DNA of 64,000 bases from positions 1,470,480-1,534,479 of the forward strand of contig NZ_CP150629.1 of NCBI RefSeq assembly GCF_038022665.1. Direction: 5' to 3'. The DNA is from Methanolobus sp. WCC4. Lineage in GTDB: Archaea > Halobacteriota > Methanosarcinia > Methanosarcinales > Methanosarcinaceae. Of this stretch, positions 1 to 7,921 are shown piece by piece. A program made the position numbers and the translations under genes. The notes under the pieces were generated by a model. The model saw only the letters and a program-made list of their open reading frames with translations. It did not search any database and was not told the origin of the DNA. Numbering within the stretch: the stretch's first letter is position 1; every line of letters starts with the position of its first letter.

Positions 1-819
1 AATGATAGTCTTACGTGGTTAGGACACTCTGCTTATCTGCTTAGTATTGATGACAAAAAGGTCTTGCTAGATCCCATGCTGGGTCCTGTTGCATCACCTG
101 TCTCATTTGTTGGGATCAACAGATATGAGTACAGTGAAGATATCATGATGAACATCATTGATGAAATGCCACCGATAGATGCAGTTCTCATAACACATGA
201 CCATTATGATCATCTGGATTACCAATCCATTGTAAAGCTAAACAGCAAAGTATCGCATTTCTTTGTCCCTCTTGGATGTGGTGCTCATCTGGTCAGATGG
301 GGCATTCCTGAAGAGAGGATTACAGAGCTTAACTGGTGGGAAGAAGCGGAGTATCAGGGCATGACCGTTGCTTTGACACCATCCAGACACAATTCCGGAA
401 GGGATCCGTTCAGTATCGATACCACACTATGGGGTGGCTGGGTCATTCTTGGAAATGGCACCCGGATATATACCAGTGGTGATGGTGGCTATGGTCCACA
501 TTTCAAGGAGATCGGGGACCAATACGGACCTTTCGATATTACACTGATGGAAGGTGCTCAATATGACCAGAGGTGGGCTGAGATCCATATGACACCGGAG
601 CAGTCTGTTCAGGCTCATGTGGATGTGAATGGTGAGACCATGATGCTGATGCATTGGGGAGCATTCACGCTGGCTAACCATGCATGGAATGAACCAATAG
701 AAAGGGCGCTTGAAGAAGCAAATGAGAGAGAAGTGAACATAATTGCTCCAATGATCGGTGAGACAGTCCTGTTGGACTCAGATCTGCAAACATCTCCACC
801 TTCATGGTGGGATCTCTGA
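1..819 (+). CDS. MBL-fold metal-dependent hydrolase (5' end missing)
   Basis: The reading frame is open from the first base of the window, so the start lies upstream. The frame opens with a beta-strand resembling the start of UlaG/RNase Z-like beta-lactamase-fold enzymes (TWLGHSAYLLSIDDKKVLLDP). The metal-binding signature HDHYDH (H-x-H-x-D-H) follows, and later conserved histidines are in PSRHNSGRD, TSGDGGYGPH and LMHWGAF. This set of motifs fits a dinuclear-zinc L-ascorbate-6-phosphate lactonase-like (UlaG) hydrolase or the related NAPE-PLD-like branch. The 272 visible residues are nearly a full domain, so only a short N-terminal piece is missing. The substrate cannot be deduced. No operon partner lies downstream, where a 549-bp gene-free stretch begins. 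Confidence 0.85.
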   Translation, partial: NDSLTWLGHSAYLLSIDDKKVLLDPMLGPVASPVSFVGINRYEYSEDIMMNIIDEMPPIDAVLITHDHYDHLDYQSIVKLNSKVSHFFVPLGCGAHLVRWGIPEERITELNWWEEAEYQGMTVALTPSRHNSGRDPFSIDTTLWGGWVILGNGTRIYTSGDGGYGPHFKEIGDQYGPFDITLMEGAQYDQRWAEIHMTPEQSVQAHVDVNGETMMLMHWGAFTLANHAWNEPIERALEEANEREVNIIAPMIGETVLLDSDLQTSPPSWWDL

Positions 820-1368
820 TCTGCAAATTCAGGCTCTGTAGAAAACGTATAGATATTACTATCTATTGTCAAAATCTGGGCTCTGTAGAGATCCTGTCAA
901 TTCCAGCTTTGAAGTCAACACCTATCAATTCCGAATAAAACCAATTGTTTTCAATTAGTGGAAATGGAACGTGCCGCCTGCGGCGGGTGGCCGTACTGTT
1001 CTTTGTTCCCAAATGATCTTTTGCAGAACTATCATAAACACAAGGATGCGATGGACAATAGTTTTGCTAACTGGAAGTCATGAATAACTACAACCATCGC
1101 GAAGGATCCGGCGAAGCTGGCACGGTTCAAACAGATGAAAAATAGTTGATTGACCTATTGATTGACTTAAATTCATTTCTGTATTCAAATGAGGATCTCT
1201 ACAGAGCCAAATTCTGCAAAAATAATCACTATTCTGAAAGACAAATAAAATTATTATTAAAAATAGTGCATATTTTGAAGATTAAGCCATAAAGTAATTA
1301 TAAAGTAGTTGCTACTATATTAAAAATAAATACTGAGGTCTAGATCTCAAGAGTGGAAGGGTATAATT
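820..1368. other. Gene-free stretch with transposon-like remnant
   Basis: No convincing gene. It holds a partial terminal repeat at 832-844, a 330-bp inverted-repeat-bounded element at 879-1208, and an AT-rich promoter zone (about 1230-1360) ahead of the lipoprotein gene at 1369. Confidence 0.7.
879..1208. mobile_element. Decayed insertion element with 17-bp perfect terminal inverted repeats
   Basis: The left end GGCTCTGTAGAGATCCT (879-895) is the exact reverse complement of the right end at 1192-1208. The flanks read AAAATCTG (871-878) and AAATTCTG (1209-1216), a likely 8-bp target duplication with one mismatch. The interior has only short broken reading frames. One of them (around 1085-1148) encodes TIAKDPAKLARFKQMKNS, which looks like the tail of a transposase, but I cannot assign it firmly. 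The terminal sequence and 8-bp duplication resemble the IS6 family (inference). It is the longest relative of the repeats at 2000, 13855, 49583 and 57928. Confidence 0.7.
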
Positions 1369-1965
1369 ATGATGGGTAGGGAAGTATTGATTATTTTGTT
1401 AATTTTGTTATCTGTATTTTTTACAGCAGGTTGTGTGGATGAACAGGCCAACCAGGGAGAAATTGCAGAAACAAATATTCAAAAAGAAAAGGAACTACAG
1501 GATTCTACTTCGATAGAAGAAAATTTATCTGTTGCTGAAGTGCAAACAGATATTTCAAATAAAGATGAACCTCCTGTTCGTCTATCACTGGAAGAAGTGC
1601 AGGACAGGGCAGGTTTTGAGGTAATTTATCCTTCATATATTCCAGAAGATTATAATTTCTCCCATGCGTTTATTCATAAAAGCGTTGATGGAACAGCTCT
1701 AGAGGGTGTTTTGGAAAGTGTTGATATATGGTACAAGAACGACACTGATTTTATAAGTATCAGTGAAAGGATCTATTATAATGATTCTTTTAAGTATCAG
1801 GCAACTGATTATGATGAAACTGTCAATATCAATGGACATGAAGCTATATACATAGAATTTTCACAGACTCATGCTTTGATATGGGACGTAGACGACATCC
1901 AGATATATATTTTTGCTACGACTAGTAAGGAAGAGGCTTTAAAGGTGGCTACATCTATAAAGTGA
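1369..1965 (+). CDS. Lipoprotein with DUF4367-like domain
   Basis: This is a 198-residue exported protein of unknown function. It has a hydrophobic signal segment (residues about 5-18) ending in a lipobox-like TAGC, so the mature protein probably starts at Cys21-22 and is tethered to the outer face of the membrane. A charged linker of about 45 residues precedes a globular part from residue 75. That part has the pattern of DUF4367: GFEVIYPSYIPEDYNF early on and ALIWDVDDIQIYIFA near the end. Two ATGs in tandem (1369, 1372) follow a weak GGAAGGGT ribosome site. The gene stands alone with its own AT-rich promoter region and is followed by a repeat element. Confidence 0.75.
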   Translation: MMGREVLIILLILLSVFFTAGCVDEQANQGEIAETNIQKEKELQDSTSIEENLSVAEVQTDISNKDEPPVRLSLEEVQDRAGFEVIYPSYIPEDYNFSHAFIHKSVDGTALEGVLESVDIWYKNDTDFISISERIYYNDSFKYQATDYDETVNINGHEAIYIEFSQTHALIWDVDDIQIYIFATTSKEEALKVATSIK

Positions 1966-1999
1966 CCTGTAGGGTCCTGCATTTTCCTTTTTTATATTT

Positions 2000-2172
2000 G
2001 GCTTCGTAGAAATCCTAGATATCAATTAGTTTTAACTATGGCCAAAGATAACGATTATTTAAATCTGCGTTTATCTGCGTGACCTGCTGAACGGAAGTTC
2101 AGCAGGCACTCAACTCCTTTGGAGATGAGTGTATCTGTGGTTTATAGCAAAGTAATGGTTTTTCTATAAGCC
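2000..2172 (-). repeat. MITE-like hairpin repeat (copy in inverted orientation)
   Basis: The ends GGCTTCGTAGAAAT and TTTCTATAAGCC form imperfect terminal inverted repeats. The interior carries a perfect 10-bp hairpin CCTGCTGAAC-GGAA-GTTCAGCAGG (2083-2106) and a second hairpin (about 2107-2132, CACTCAACTCC...GGAGATGAGTG). The order of these two hairpins is reversed relative to 13855-14047, so this copy lies in the opposite orientation. No target duplication is visible. Confidence 0.8.
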
Positions 2173-2239
2173 CAAATTAATTCCATTCAAATATTCTGTA
2201 TAAGATTACCCTTATATAGTAGCAGACATATTATACACT

Positions 2240-2257
2240 TGACTGATTAGTCACTCA
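2240..2257. promoter_or_regulatory. TetR-type operator-like palindrome 1 (alcohol dehydrogenase)
   Basis: TGACTGA-TTAG-TCACTCA, 6 of 7 arm positions complementary. The same 7-4-7 pattern recurs at 2297, 14178 and 14225. Confidence 0.6.
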
Positions 2258-2296
2258 TCATTGTGTATACTTAAGAATACAGCATGGTTATATCAA

Positions 2297-2314
2297 TGAC
2301 TGATTGCTCACTCA
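2297..2314. promoter_or_regulatory. TetR-type operator-like palindrome 2 (alcohol dehydrogenase)
   Basis: TGACTGA-TTGC-TCACTCA, centred 57 bp from the first palindrome. It lies 55 bp ahead of the start codon, where a bound repressor would block transcription. Confidence 0.6.
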
Positions 2315-2368
2315 CTATGTTGTCTGAGAATATAAGACTTTTCAGGAAAGGAAAATTGAGGATCTAAT

Positions 2369-3538
2369 ATGAGTTATAATATGTATGTACCTACCAGAAC
2401 CCTGTTCGGTGCTGGTCAGTTAAACAATTTGCATGAACAGAAAATGCCTGGCAAGAAGGCTATGATCGTTATCTCTAATGGTAAGTCTACAAGAGAGAAC
2501 GGTTATCTTGCAAGGACAGAAGAGCAGCTGAAACTGGCAGGTGTGGAAATTGCGGTCTTTGACAGGGTTGAACCTAACCCGCTAAGATCAACAGTTATGG
2601 CAGGCGGTGCTTTTGCAAAAGAGAATGACTGTGACTTTATAGTCGCTCTGGGGGGCGGAAGCTGTATGGATGCGGCAAAGTCGATCGCTGTAATGGCCAC
2701 CAATGATGGTGATTATTGGGATTACATTCCTTCCGGCAGCGGAAAAGGAATGCCGGTAAAGAATAGTCCTCTACCGCTCATAGCCATCACAACCACAGCC
2801 GGAACTGGGTCAGAGACCGACCCCGGTACAGTGATCACTCATGAGGAAAAGCATGAGAAGACCGGATTTATGCATGAGGAACTTTTCCCTGTTCTGGCTA
2901 TTGTCGATCCTGAACTTATGCTGACCGTACCACCGAAGTTCACTGCATATCAGGGATTTGACGCATTGTTCCACAGTGTAGAAGGGTACGTTTCCAACGG
3001 TGTCAATCTTATGAGTGACATGTATGCGATCACTGCCATAGAGAATATCGCGAAGAACCTTGCAAAGACCGTGGAGAACGGGAATGACCTGGATGCACGT
3101 GAGAAGGTTGCTTTTGGTAACACTCTTTCCGGTACAGTGATGTGTGTAGGCCTTGTAACCAGTCAGCATTCACTGGAACATGCGATGTCAGCCTATCATC
3201 AGGAACTTCCGCACGGTGCAGGTCTTATCATGATAAGCAAGGCGTATTTTACACATCTTATTGACAAGCACGTCTGTGATGACAGGTTCGTACAGATGGC
3301 AAAGGCCATGGGAACGGAGGATGCCAAAGAGCCGATGGATTTCATCAAAATGCTCGTGAAATTGCAGGAAGACTGCGGTGTTGCAGATCTTAAGATGTCC
3401 GACTACGGAATCAAGCCAGAGGAATTCGAGACAATGGCCAGGAACGCAAAGGATACCATGGATTTCCTGTTCACCTGTGACAGAACCAATCTTAGTGTTG
3501 ATGACTGTGTTGCCATCTACGAGGCTTCCTACAAGTGA
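2369..3538 (+). CDS. Iron-containing alcohol dehydrogenase
   Basis: A 389-residue group III alcohol dehydrogenase that would interconvert alcohols and aldehydes with NAD(P)H in the cytoplasm. The nucleotide-binding loop GGGSCMDAAKS lies at residues 95-105. The metal ligands expected for the family are all present: Asp198 and His202 (in FDALFHSVEGY), His271 (SLEHAMSAY) and His282 (LPHGAG). Length matches FucO/butanol dehydrogenase-type enzymes. The start ATG follows a GAGGATC ribosome site. The promoter carries paired palindromes shared with the aldo/keto reductase gene at 14290, suggesting co-repression. It precedes a run of co-oriented redox and cupin genes. The natural substrate cannot be read from sequence. 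Confidence 0.93.
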   Translation: MSYNMYVPTRTLFGAGQLNNLHEQKMPGKKAMIVISNGKSTRENGYLARTEEQLKLAGVEIAVFDRVEPNPLRSTVMAGGAFAKENDCDFIVALGGGSCMDAAKSIAVMATNDGDYWDYIPSGSGKGMPVKNSPLPLIAITTTAGTGSETDPGTVITHEEKHEKTGFMHEELFPVLAIVDPELMLTVPPKFTAYQGFDALFHSVEGYVSNGVNLMSDMYAITAIENIAKNLAKTVENGNDLDAREKVAFGNTLSGTVMCVGLVTSQHSLEHAMSAYHQELPHGAGLIMISKAYFTHLIDKHVCDDRFVQMAKAMGTEDAKEPMDFIKMLVKLQEDCGVADLKMSDYGIKPEEFETMARNAKDTMDFLFTCDRTNLSVDDCVAIYEASYK

Positions 3539-3603
3539 GGATAGTCCTCTTCATTTTTGACAACTGAATGAACTGTATTACAAAGTCAAGGGTGATTCAA
3601 AAT

Positions 3604-4029
3604 ATGACCAATTCAAATGATCTAAGTGAAAGTGCAATTTTCCCTAAAGGAGTAGAACTTCCTGAATTTTTAAGCAAGTACTTTACAGGTAAAGTATGGG
3701 TTAGCATGCTGGTTGATAGGGATAATGAATTCAATTGTCCCATCGGCAATGTAACATTCGAACCCGGATGCATAAATAACTGGCATAAGCATCCCGGAGG
3801 GCAGATTCTGTTAGTAACAGGCGGACGTGGCTACTACCAGGAAGAAGGAAAGCCTGCATGCGAACTCAAAGCAGGTGATGTAGTGACAATAGCTCCGGAT
3901 GTAAAGCACTGGCATGGAGCAGCACATGATAGCTGGTTCGTACACCTTTCCGTTGAGACAAATGCCACCGCAGGTCCGGCTGAATGGATGGAACCGGTAG
4001 CTGATGAAGACTACAAAGAACTGGAATGA
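3604..4029 (+). CDS. Single-domain cupin protein
   Basis: A small cytoplasmic beta-barrel of 141 residues. The two cupin motifs are clear: NNWHKHPGGQILLVTGGRGYY (motif 1, metal-binding His pair and Gln) and PDVKHWHGAAHDSWFVHLSV (motif 2). This type is annotated as quercetin-dioxygenase-like or mandelonitrile-lyase-like cupin, usually next to carboxymuconolactone decarboxylase or aldo/keto reductase genes. I chose the ATG at 3604 because AAGGGTGAT sits just before it; an in-frame ATG at 3568 would add 12 atypical residues. The next gene begins 3 bp after its stop and starts with a second copy of the same cupin, so the two arose by duplication. Its reaction is unknown. Confidence 0.85.
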   Translation: MTNSNDLSESAIFPKGVELPEFLSKYFTGKVWVSMLVDRDNEFNCPIGNVTFEPGCINNWHKHPGGQILLVTGGRGYYQEEGKPACELKAGDVVTIAPDVKHWHGAAHDSWFVHLSVETNATAGPAEWMEPVADEDYKELE

Positions 4030-4032
4030 ATT

Positions 4033-5556
4033 ATGTCTAAAAATAACAAAACCAGGTTACTGATGCTGTGTTTTTCTTTGATCTTCATTTTTGCAGCAGG
4101 ATGCATTAGTGATACTGATGGTGAACTGGAAGATGACACAATATTCCCAAGAGGGAATAATGTAGCCGGAAGTCCGCTCGGGGAGAGTTTTACAGGAGAC
4201 GTATGGGTCGAAATGCTTGTGACTGACGATACCTACAACTCCCCATCATATAACGTAATATTTTCACAAGGAGCAAGGACCGATTGGCATTCACACCCGG
4301 GAGGGCAGCTTCTGTTCGTAACCAGTGGAGAAGGATATTATCAGGAAGAAGGTGAACCTGCAAGACCACTGGAAGCCGGTGATGTTGTGGAAATTGCACC
4401 AGGTGTCATACACTGGCATGGTGCAACAGCAGATAGTACATTCGAACATGTCGGAGTAACCACCAATCCAGATGCAGGTGCTGCAGAATGGTTTGGAGAC
4501 GTTACAGATGAACAATACAATAATTTAGTCATTAATACAGAACAAAATTCAGAGGAAGATAACATGGTAGAAAATAACGAGCAGGGAAGATATGATCCAG
4601 GAGATCTTACATTCGAACTAAGTGAAAATGTCATTTTAGAAGAGGTCAGATTCAAGAATAAATTCGGAGCCGAGGTTTCAGGACACTTATACGTGCCTGA
4701 AGACATAAACAGATCCCAGAAATACCCTGCAATTATTGTTGGAACTCCTTACGGCGGAGTAAAGGAACAGGGAGCAGGACTCTATGCTCAGGAACTGGCA
4801 CAAAGAGGCTTTGTTGCTATGGCATTCGACGAATCCTATAATGGAGACAGTGGTGGAGAACCAAGACATATTTCATCCCCTGACCTGTTTGTTGAGGATT
4901 TCAGTGCAGCTGTTGACTTCATCGGTACAAGAGACTTTGTAGACAGAGAGAAGATCGGAGTTATTGGAATTTGTGGCAGTGGAGGATTTGCAATTACTGC
5001 AGCCCAGGTTGACCCACGTATCAAAGCAGTTGCTACTGCAAGTATGTATGATATTAGCAGCATGTTCAGAGATGGATTCGGATATTCATTGACCGATGAG
5101 CAGCGTGCTGCAGCTTTAACCCAGATGGCTGAGCAGAGATGGGTAGACTTCGAGAATGGCAGCCCATTGGTGCCTGAAGGATTCCCTGGTGAACCAGCAG
5201 CAGCAATTCCGGAAGGTTTGGATCCAATTACAAGTGAGTTCTTTGAATACTATGCTATGGAAAGAGGATTCCATCCAAATGCAGGAGCATCATTTACTGC
5301 AACAAGTGGTATGTCCTTTATGAACTTCCCTCTGATGAACTACATTGAGACAATTTCCCCAAGACCAATTCTTTTCATCATGGGAGAGAATGCTCACTCC
5401 AGATATTATACAGAAGAAGCATATGAAAGAGCAGCTGAACCAAAAGAGCTGGTAATTGTCCCAGGTGCAAGACACATCGATTTGTACGATGGCGGAGACA
5501 ATGACTATATTCCATTTGACAAGCTGGGATCATTCTTCAAAGAAAATCTGGCATAA
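4033..5556 (+). CDS. Lipoprotein fusion: cupin domain plus alpha/beta hydrolase
   Basis: A 507-residue exported protein with three parts. Residues 1-24 are a lipoprotein signal (lipobox AAGC). Residues about 35-160 are a cupin closely resembling the product of the preceding gene (TDWHSHPGGQLLFVTSGEGYY; PGVIHWHGATADSTFEHVGV). After an acidic linker, residues about 185-507 form an alpha/beta hydrolase of the dienelactone-hydrolase-like group. The nucleophile elbow reads GICGSGG, so a Cys rather than Ser probably acts; the Asp/Glu region ILFIMGENAHS and the His in PGARHIDLYD complete a triad. The lipobox and domain order imply both enzymes work outside the membrane. Substrate unknown. The fusion could tie peroxide or aromatic chemistry to ester or lactone cleavage (inference). 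Confidence 0.85.
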   Translation: MSKNNKTRLLMLCFSLIFIFAAGCISDTDGELEDDTIFPRGNNVAGSPLGESFTGDVWVEMLVTDDTYNSPSYNVIFSQGARTDWHSHPGGQLLFVTSGEGYYQEEGEPARPLEAGDVVEIAPGVIHWHGATADSTFEHVGVTTNPDAGAAEWFGDVTDEQYNNLVINTEQNSEEDNMVENNEQGRYDPGDLTFELSENVILEEVRFKNKFGAEVSGHLYVPEDINRSQKYPAIIVGTPYGGVKEQGAGLYAQELAQRGFVAMAFDESYNGDSGGEPRHISSPDLFVEDFSAAVDFIGTRDFVDREKIGVIGICGSGGFAITAAQVDPRIKAVATASMYDISSMFRDGFGYSLTDEQRAAALTQMAEQRWVDFENGSPLVPEGFPGEPAAAIPEGLDPITSEFFEYYAMERGFHPNAGASFTATSGMSFMNFPLMNYIETISPRPILFIMGENAHSRYYTEEAYERAAEPKELVIVPGARHIDLYDGGDNDYIPFDKLGSFFKENLA

Positions 5557-5572
5557 AAACAGGTTCAACTAT

Positions 5573-6514
5573 ATGAGTCTAAAAATGAATGCATTTAAGG
5601 ACTTGATATTGGATGAAGAGCGTGCTCTGTATGCCATACAGAACGCTACGATCTCTCGCTGTACCTTTGATGGTCCTGCAGATGGCGAGTCTGCTTTGAA
5701 GGAAAGTTCAGACATACACGTTTCAGATTGCGACTTCAGACTACGTTATCCCTTCTGGCATGTAAAGAATGCTCTGATCGAGAATATTCGAATGACCGAT
5801 ACATGCCGTGCTGCATTATGGTACAGTAACCAGGTGACAATAAAAGATAGTCATATGGGAGGCATCAAAGCTGTACGGGAATGTGAGGATATCACTATTG
5901 AAAACTCTAACATTGTATCACCTGAGTTTGGATGGTTATCACACAGGCTAGCCATGAAGAATTCAGAGCTTGAGTCTGAATACCCATTCTTCTACAGCAC
6001 AGATATCCTGCTTGATAACTTTGAATTGAAAGGCAAATACTCCTTTCAATATGTGGAGAATGTCGAGATAAGGAATTCCCGACTGGATACAAAGGATGCT
6101 TTCTGGCATAGCAAGAATGTCACCGTCTCAGACAGTATCGTAAAAGGTGAATACCTTGGCTGGTACTCTGAAGATCTCAAACTTGTCAGGTGTAAAATAA
6201 TCGGAACCCAACCGCTTTGTTATGCAAAAGGTCTGGTCCTTGAGGATTGTGAGATGATCGATTGTGATCTTTCATTTGAATACAGTGACGTTCATGCTAC
6301 AATTACAGGTTCAGTAACAAGTGTAAAAAATCCACGCAGCGGACACATCAGTGCCGATTCTATTGGAGAACTAATACTGGATGACAATAAGCTGGCAGAT
6401 GATTCATGTGTGATCGAGGTACGGGAAGGAATGAATAATGAAAAAATTCAAAATTCAGATACTTATAATGAAAATATACTGAACAATAAGAATGCGCCTG
6501 TTCAGGAAATGTGA
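5573..6514 (+). CDS. DUF3737 family right-handed beta-helix protein
   Basis: A 313-residue protein with repeated short strands such as VTIKDSHMGG, ITIENSNIVS, VEIRNSRLDT and VTVSDSIVKG. These are the rungs of a parallel beta-helix. Family hallmarks CTFDGPADGESALKES, DFRLRYPFWHVKN, CRAALWYSN, SPEFGW and KGEYLGWYSEDLKL identify DUF3737, a family I know mainly from Firmicutes and other anaerobic bacteria. Function is not established; the fold suggests polysaccharide binding or processing. No signal peptide is visible. The start at 5573 lies 16 bp after the hydrolase stop and an in-frame extension to 5456 overlaps that gene. The C-terminal 25 residues are Asn-rich and look unstructured. The bacterial distribution suggests horizontal transfer. 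Confidence 0.85.
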   Translation: MSLKMNAFKDLILDEERALYAIQNATISRCTFDGPADGESALKESSDIHVSDCDFRLRYPFWHVKNALIENIRMTDTCRAALWYSNQVTIKDSHMGGIKAVRECEDITIENSNIVSPEFGWLSHRLAMKNSELESEYPFFYSTDILLDNFELKGKYSFQYVENVEIRNSRLDTKDAFWHSKNVTVSDSIVKGEYLGWYSEDLKLVRCKIIGTQPLCYAKGLVLEDCEMIDCDLSFEYSDVHATITGSVTSVKNPRSGHISADSIGELILDDNKLADDSCVIEVREGMNNEKIQNSDTYNENILNNKNAPVQEM

Positions 6515-6532
6515 CAAAGTGAGGAATTCCCA

Positions 6533-7054
6533 ATGAAAAATACTTCGGAATATAATGCTAGTGCAAAAAGGATAGTGATTTGTTTAGGAGTATTTTTACT
6601 GGTATTTTTAGCGATCGGATGTATTGAACAAAATAAAATGGATCAAAACTCCATCGACAATCAATCAGAAGAGGAACAGGGCGAAATCATCCGTGAAGAG
6701 GAGGAAACTAAAATGCAAATAAGTGTTCAATCAAACGGAAAAACAACGATCTTTGAGCTCAATGATGGAAATGCTGCAAAAGATCTCTATGAACAGTTAC
6801 CCTTAACGATCGATGTTGAAGATTTCAGCAATAATGAAAAGATATTCTATCCACCAAAAAAACTCGATACAACTAATACACCTATGGCAAATGCAAAAGC
6901 TGGAACGCTTGCATATTATGCTCCATGGGGAGACGTTGTGATGTTCTATGAAAAATTCGGTTCTGCAGGCGGTCTGTACGAGTTAGGTAATGTCGTATCA
7001 GGTGGAGAGCATATCAAAAATATGTCCGGCACGATACTCATAGAGAAAGTGTAA
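6533..7054 (+). CDS. Lipoprotein with cyclophilin-like domain
   Basis: A 173-residue exported protein. The N-terminal hydrophobic stretch ends in the lipobox LAIGC (Cys about residue 30). A Glu/Gln-rich linker leads to a domain of about 110 residues starting MQISVQSNGKTTIFELN. The segments LYEQLPLTIDVEDFSNNEKIFYP, GTLAYYAPWGDVVMFYEKFG and LYELGNVVSGGEHIKNMSGT match the cyclophilin-like fold family (Cyclophil_like), whose members lack demonstrated prolyl isomerase activity. In bacteria this domain often sits beside flavodoxin and aldo/keto reductase genes, as here. The start follows a GTGAGGAATT ribosome site. The function is unknown. Confidence 0.8.
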   Translation: MKNTSEYNASAKRIVICLGVFLLVFLAIGCIEQNKMDQNSIDNQSEEEQGEIIREEEETKMQISVQSNGKTTIFELNDGNAAKDLYEQLPLTIDVEDFSNNEKIFYPPKKLDTTNTPMANAKAGTLAYYAPWGDVVMFYEKFGSAGGLYELGNVVSGGEHIKNMSGTILIEKV

Positions 7055-7109
7055 ATGGATCCACGAATTGGTCTGGAAATAAATACAGTAAGCAGAGAGG
7101 ACAATTTTA

Positions 7110-7274
7110 GTGACCACAAAAGAGTGTACGTGTTTCGATGAAACCGCAAAGAAAATTCGAATAGGTACTTTTTCGCATTCAAGCGACATACGTGAGATCA
7201 CAGGTCTGATCAATGAAAAGGTGTTCCTGCAAATTAACAAACATAAAGCGTGGGATATAAATGACGAATTTTAA
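7110..7274 (+). CDS. Possible small protein, 54 aa, GTG start
   Basis: The only open frame in the 206-bp gap between the cyclophilin-like gene and the flavodoxin gene. It has a GCAGAGAGG ribosome-like site ahead of a GTG and overlaps the flavodoxin start by 14 bp. The product (VTTKECTCFDETAKKIRIG... to DINDEF) has two nearby cysteines at the N-terminus and no family I recognise. A second frame just before it (7054-7140) also reads well for 28 codons, so the gap could hold a frameshifted remnant. Low confidence. Confidence 0.25.
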   Translation: MTTKECTCFDETAKKIRIGTFSHSSDIREITGLINEKVFLQINKHKAWDINDEF

Positions 7275-7788
7275 TGAAAAGAAGTGTCTGATAGCATATT
7301 ATTCCCGTAAAGGGAATAACTATGTCAGTGGAAAAATAGTGAATTTGCAGGTAGGTAACACAAAAGTAGTAGGCGACATGATCCGGGACATAACCGGAGG
7401 CGATGTTTTCCAGATCGATACTGTAAGACCTTATCCAAAAGACTATACAGCAACTACCAACGTGGCAAAAAAGGAATTGAATGAAAATGCCAGACCTGAG
7501 CTTACCAGCCATGTAGAGAATATGGAGTCCTATGAAGTGATCTTCCTGGGTTATCCTAACTGGTGGGGAACCATGCCAATGGCGGTCTGCACATTCCTGG
7601 AAGAATATGACCTTTCAGGAAAGACCATTGTTCCGTTCTGTACACATGAAGGAAGCGGAATGGGTCGTAGTGAAAGTGATGTTGCAAAGCTTTGTCCGGA
7701 ATCAACACTTTTGAAAGGACTCGCTTTTCACGGTTCACGTGTAAGTGCTGCAAAAAAGGATGTTGAAGGCTGGGTGGGATCATTCTGA
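7261..7788 (+). CDS. Flavodoxin family protein
   Basis: A 175-residue FMN-binding electron carrier or NAD(P)H-dependent flavoprotein. The phosphate-binding region is CLIAYYSRKGNNYVSG near the N-terminus. The isoalloxazine loop YPNWWGTMPMAV and the strand IVPFCTHEGSGMGRS match the Flavodoxin_4 group found with aldo/keto reductases in anaerobes. The arrangement suggests it supplies electrons within the neighbouring redox gene run (inference). Start ATG follows GTGGGATATAA. A hairpin with a T-rich tail (7885-7920) downstream is a plausible terminator. Confidence 0.9.
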   Translation: MTNFNEKKCLIAYYSRKGNNYVSGKIVNLQVGNTKVVGDMIRDITGGDVFQIDTVRPYPKDYTATTNVAKKELNENARPELTSHVENMESYEVIFLGYPNWWGTMPMAVCTFLEEYDLSGKTIVPFCTHEGSGMGRSESDVAKLCPESTLLKGLAFHGSRVSAAKKDVEGWVGSF

Positions 7789-7884
7789 ATGATGTCTTGA
7801 ACTATCATGGAATACTGGGGTCGAGTCTTGAAAAAAGGATGTCCACGAATTTCATTCGGGACTGATGATCCTTGTTTCAGTTCA

Positions 7885-7920
7885 GATATTTCCATGCAAG
7901 TAACATGGAATATCAATTTT
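7885..7920 (+). terminator. Candidate terminator hairpin after flavodoxin gene
   Basis: GATATTTCCATG pairs with CATGGAATATC around a 7-nt loop, one bulge, followed by AATTTTATTA. It lies between convergent genes. Confidence 0.4.
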
Positions 7921-7921
7921 A

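Larger units (their letters stand above)
1966..2368. other. Gene-free stretch: repeat element plus operator-rich promoter
   Basis: No gene. The first half is a hairpin-rich repeat (2000-2172). The second half is the alcohol dehydrogenase promoter, with TATA-like runs near 2212-2219 and 2231-2237 and two related palindromes at 2240-2257 and 2297-2314. Confidence 0.7.
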
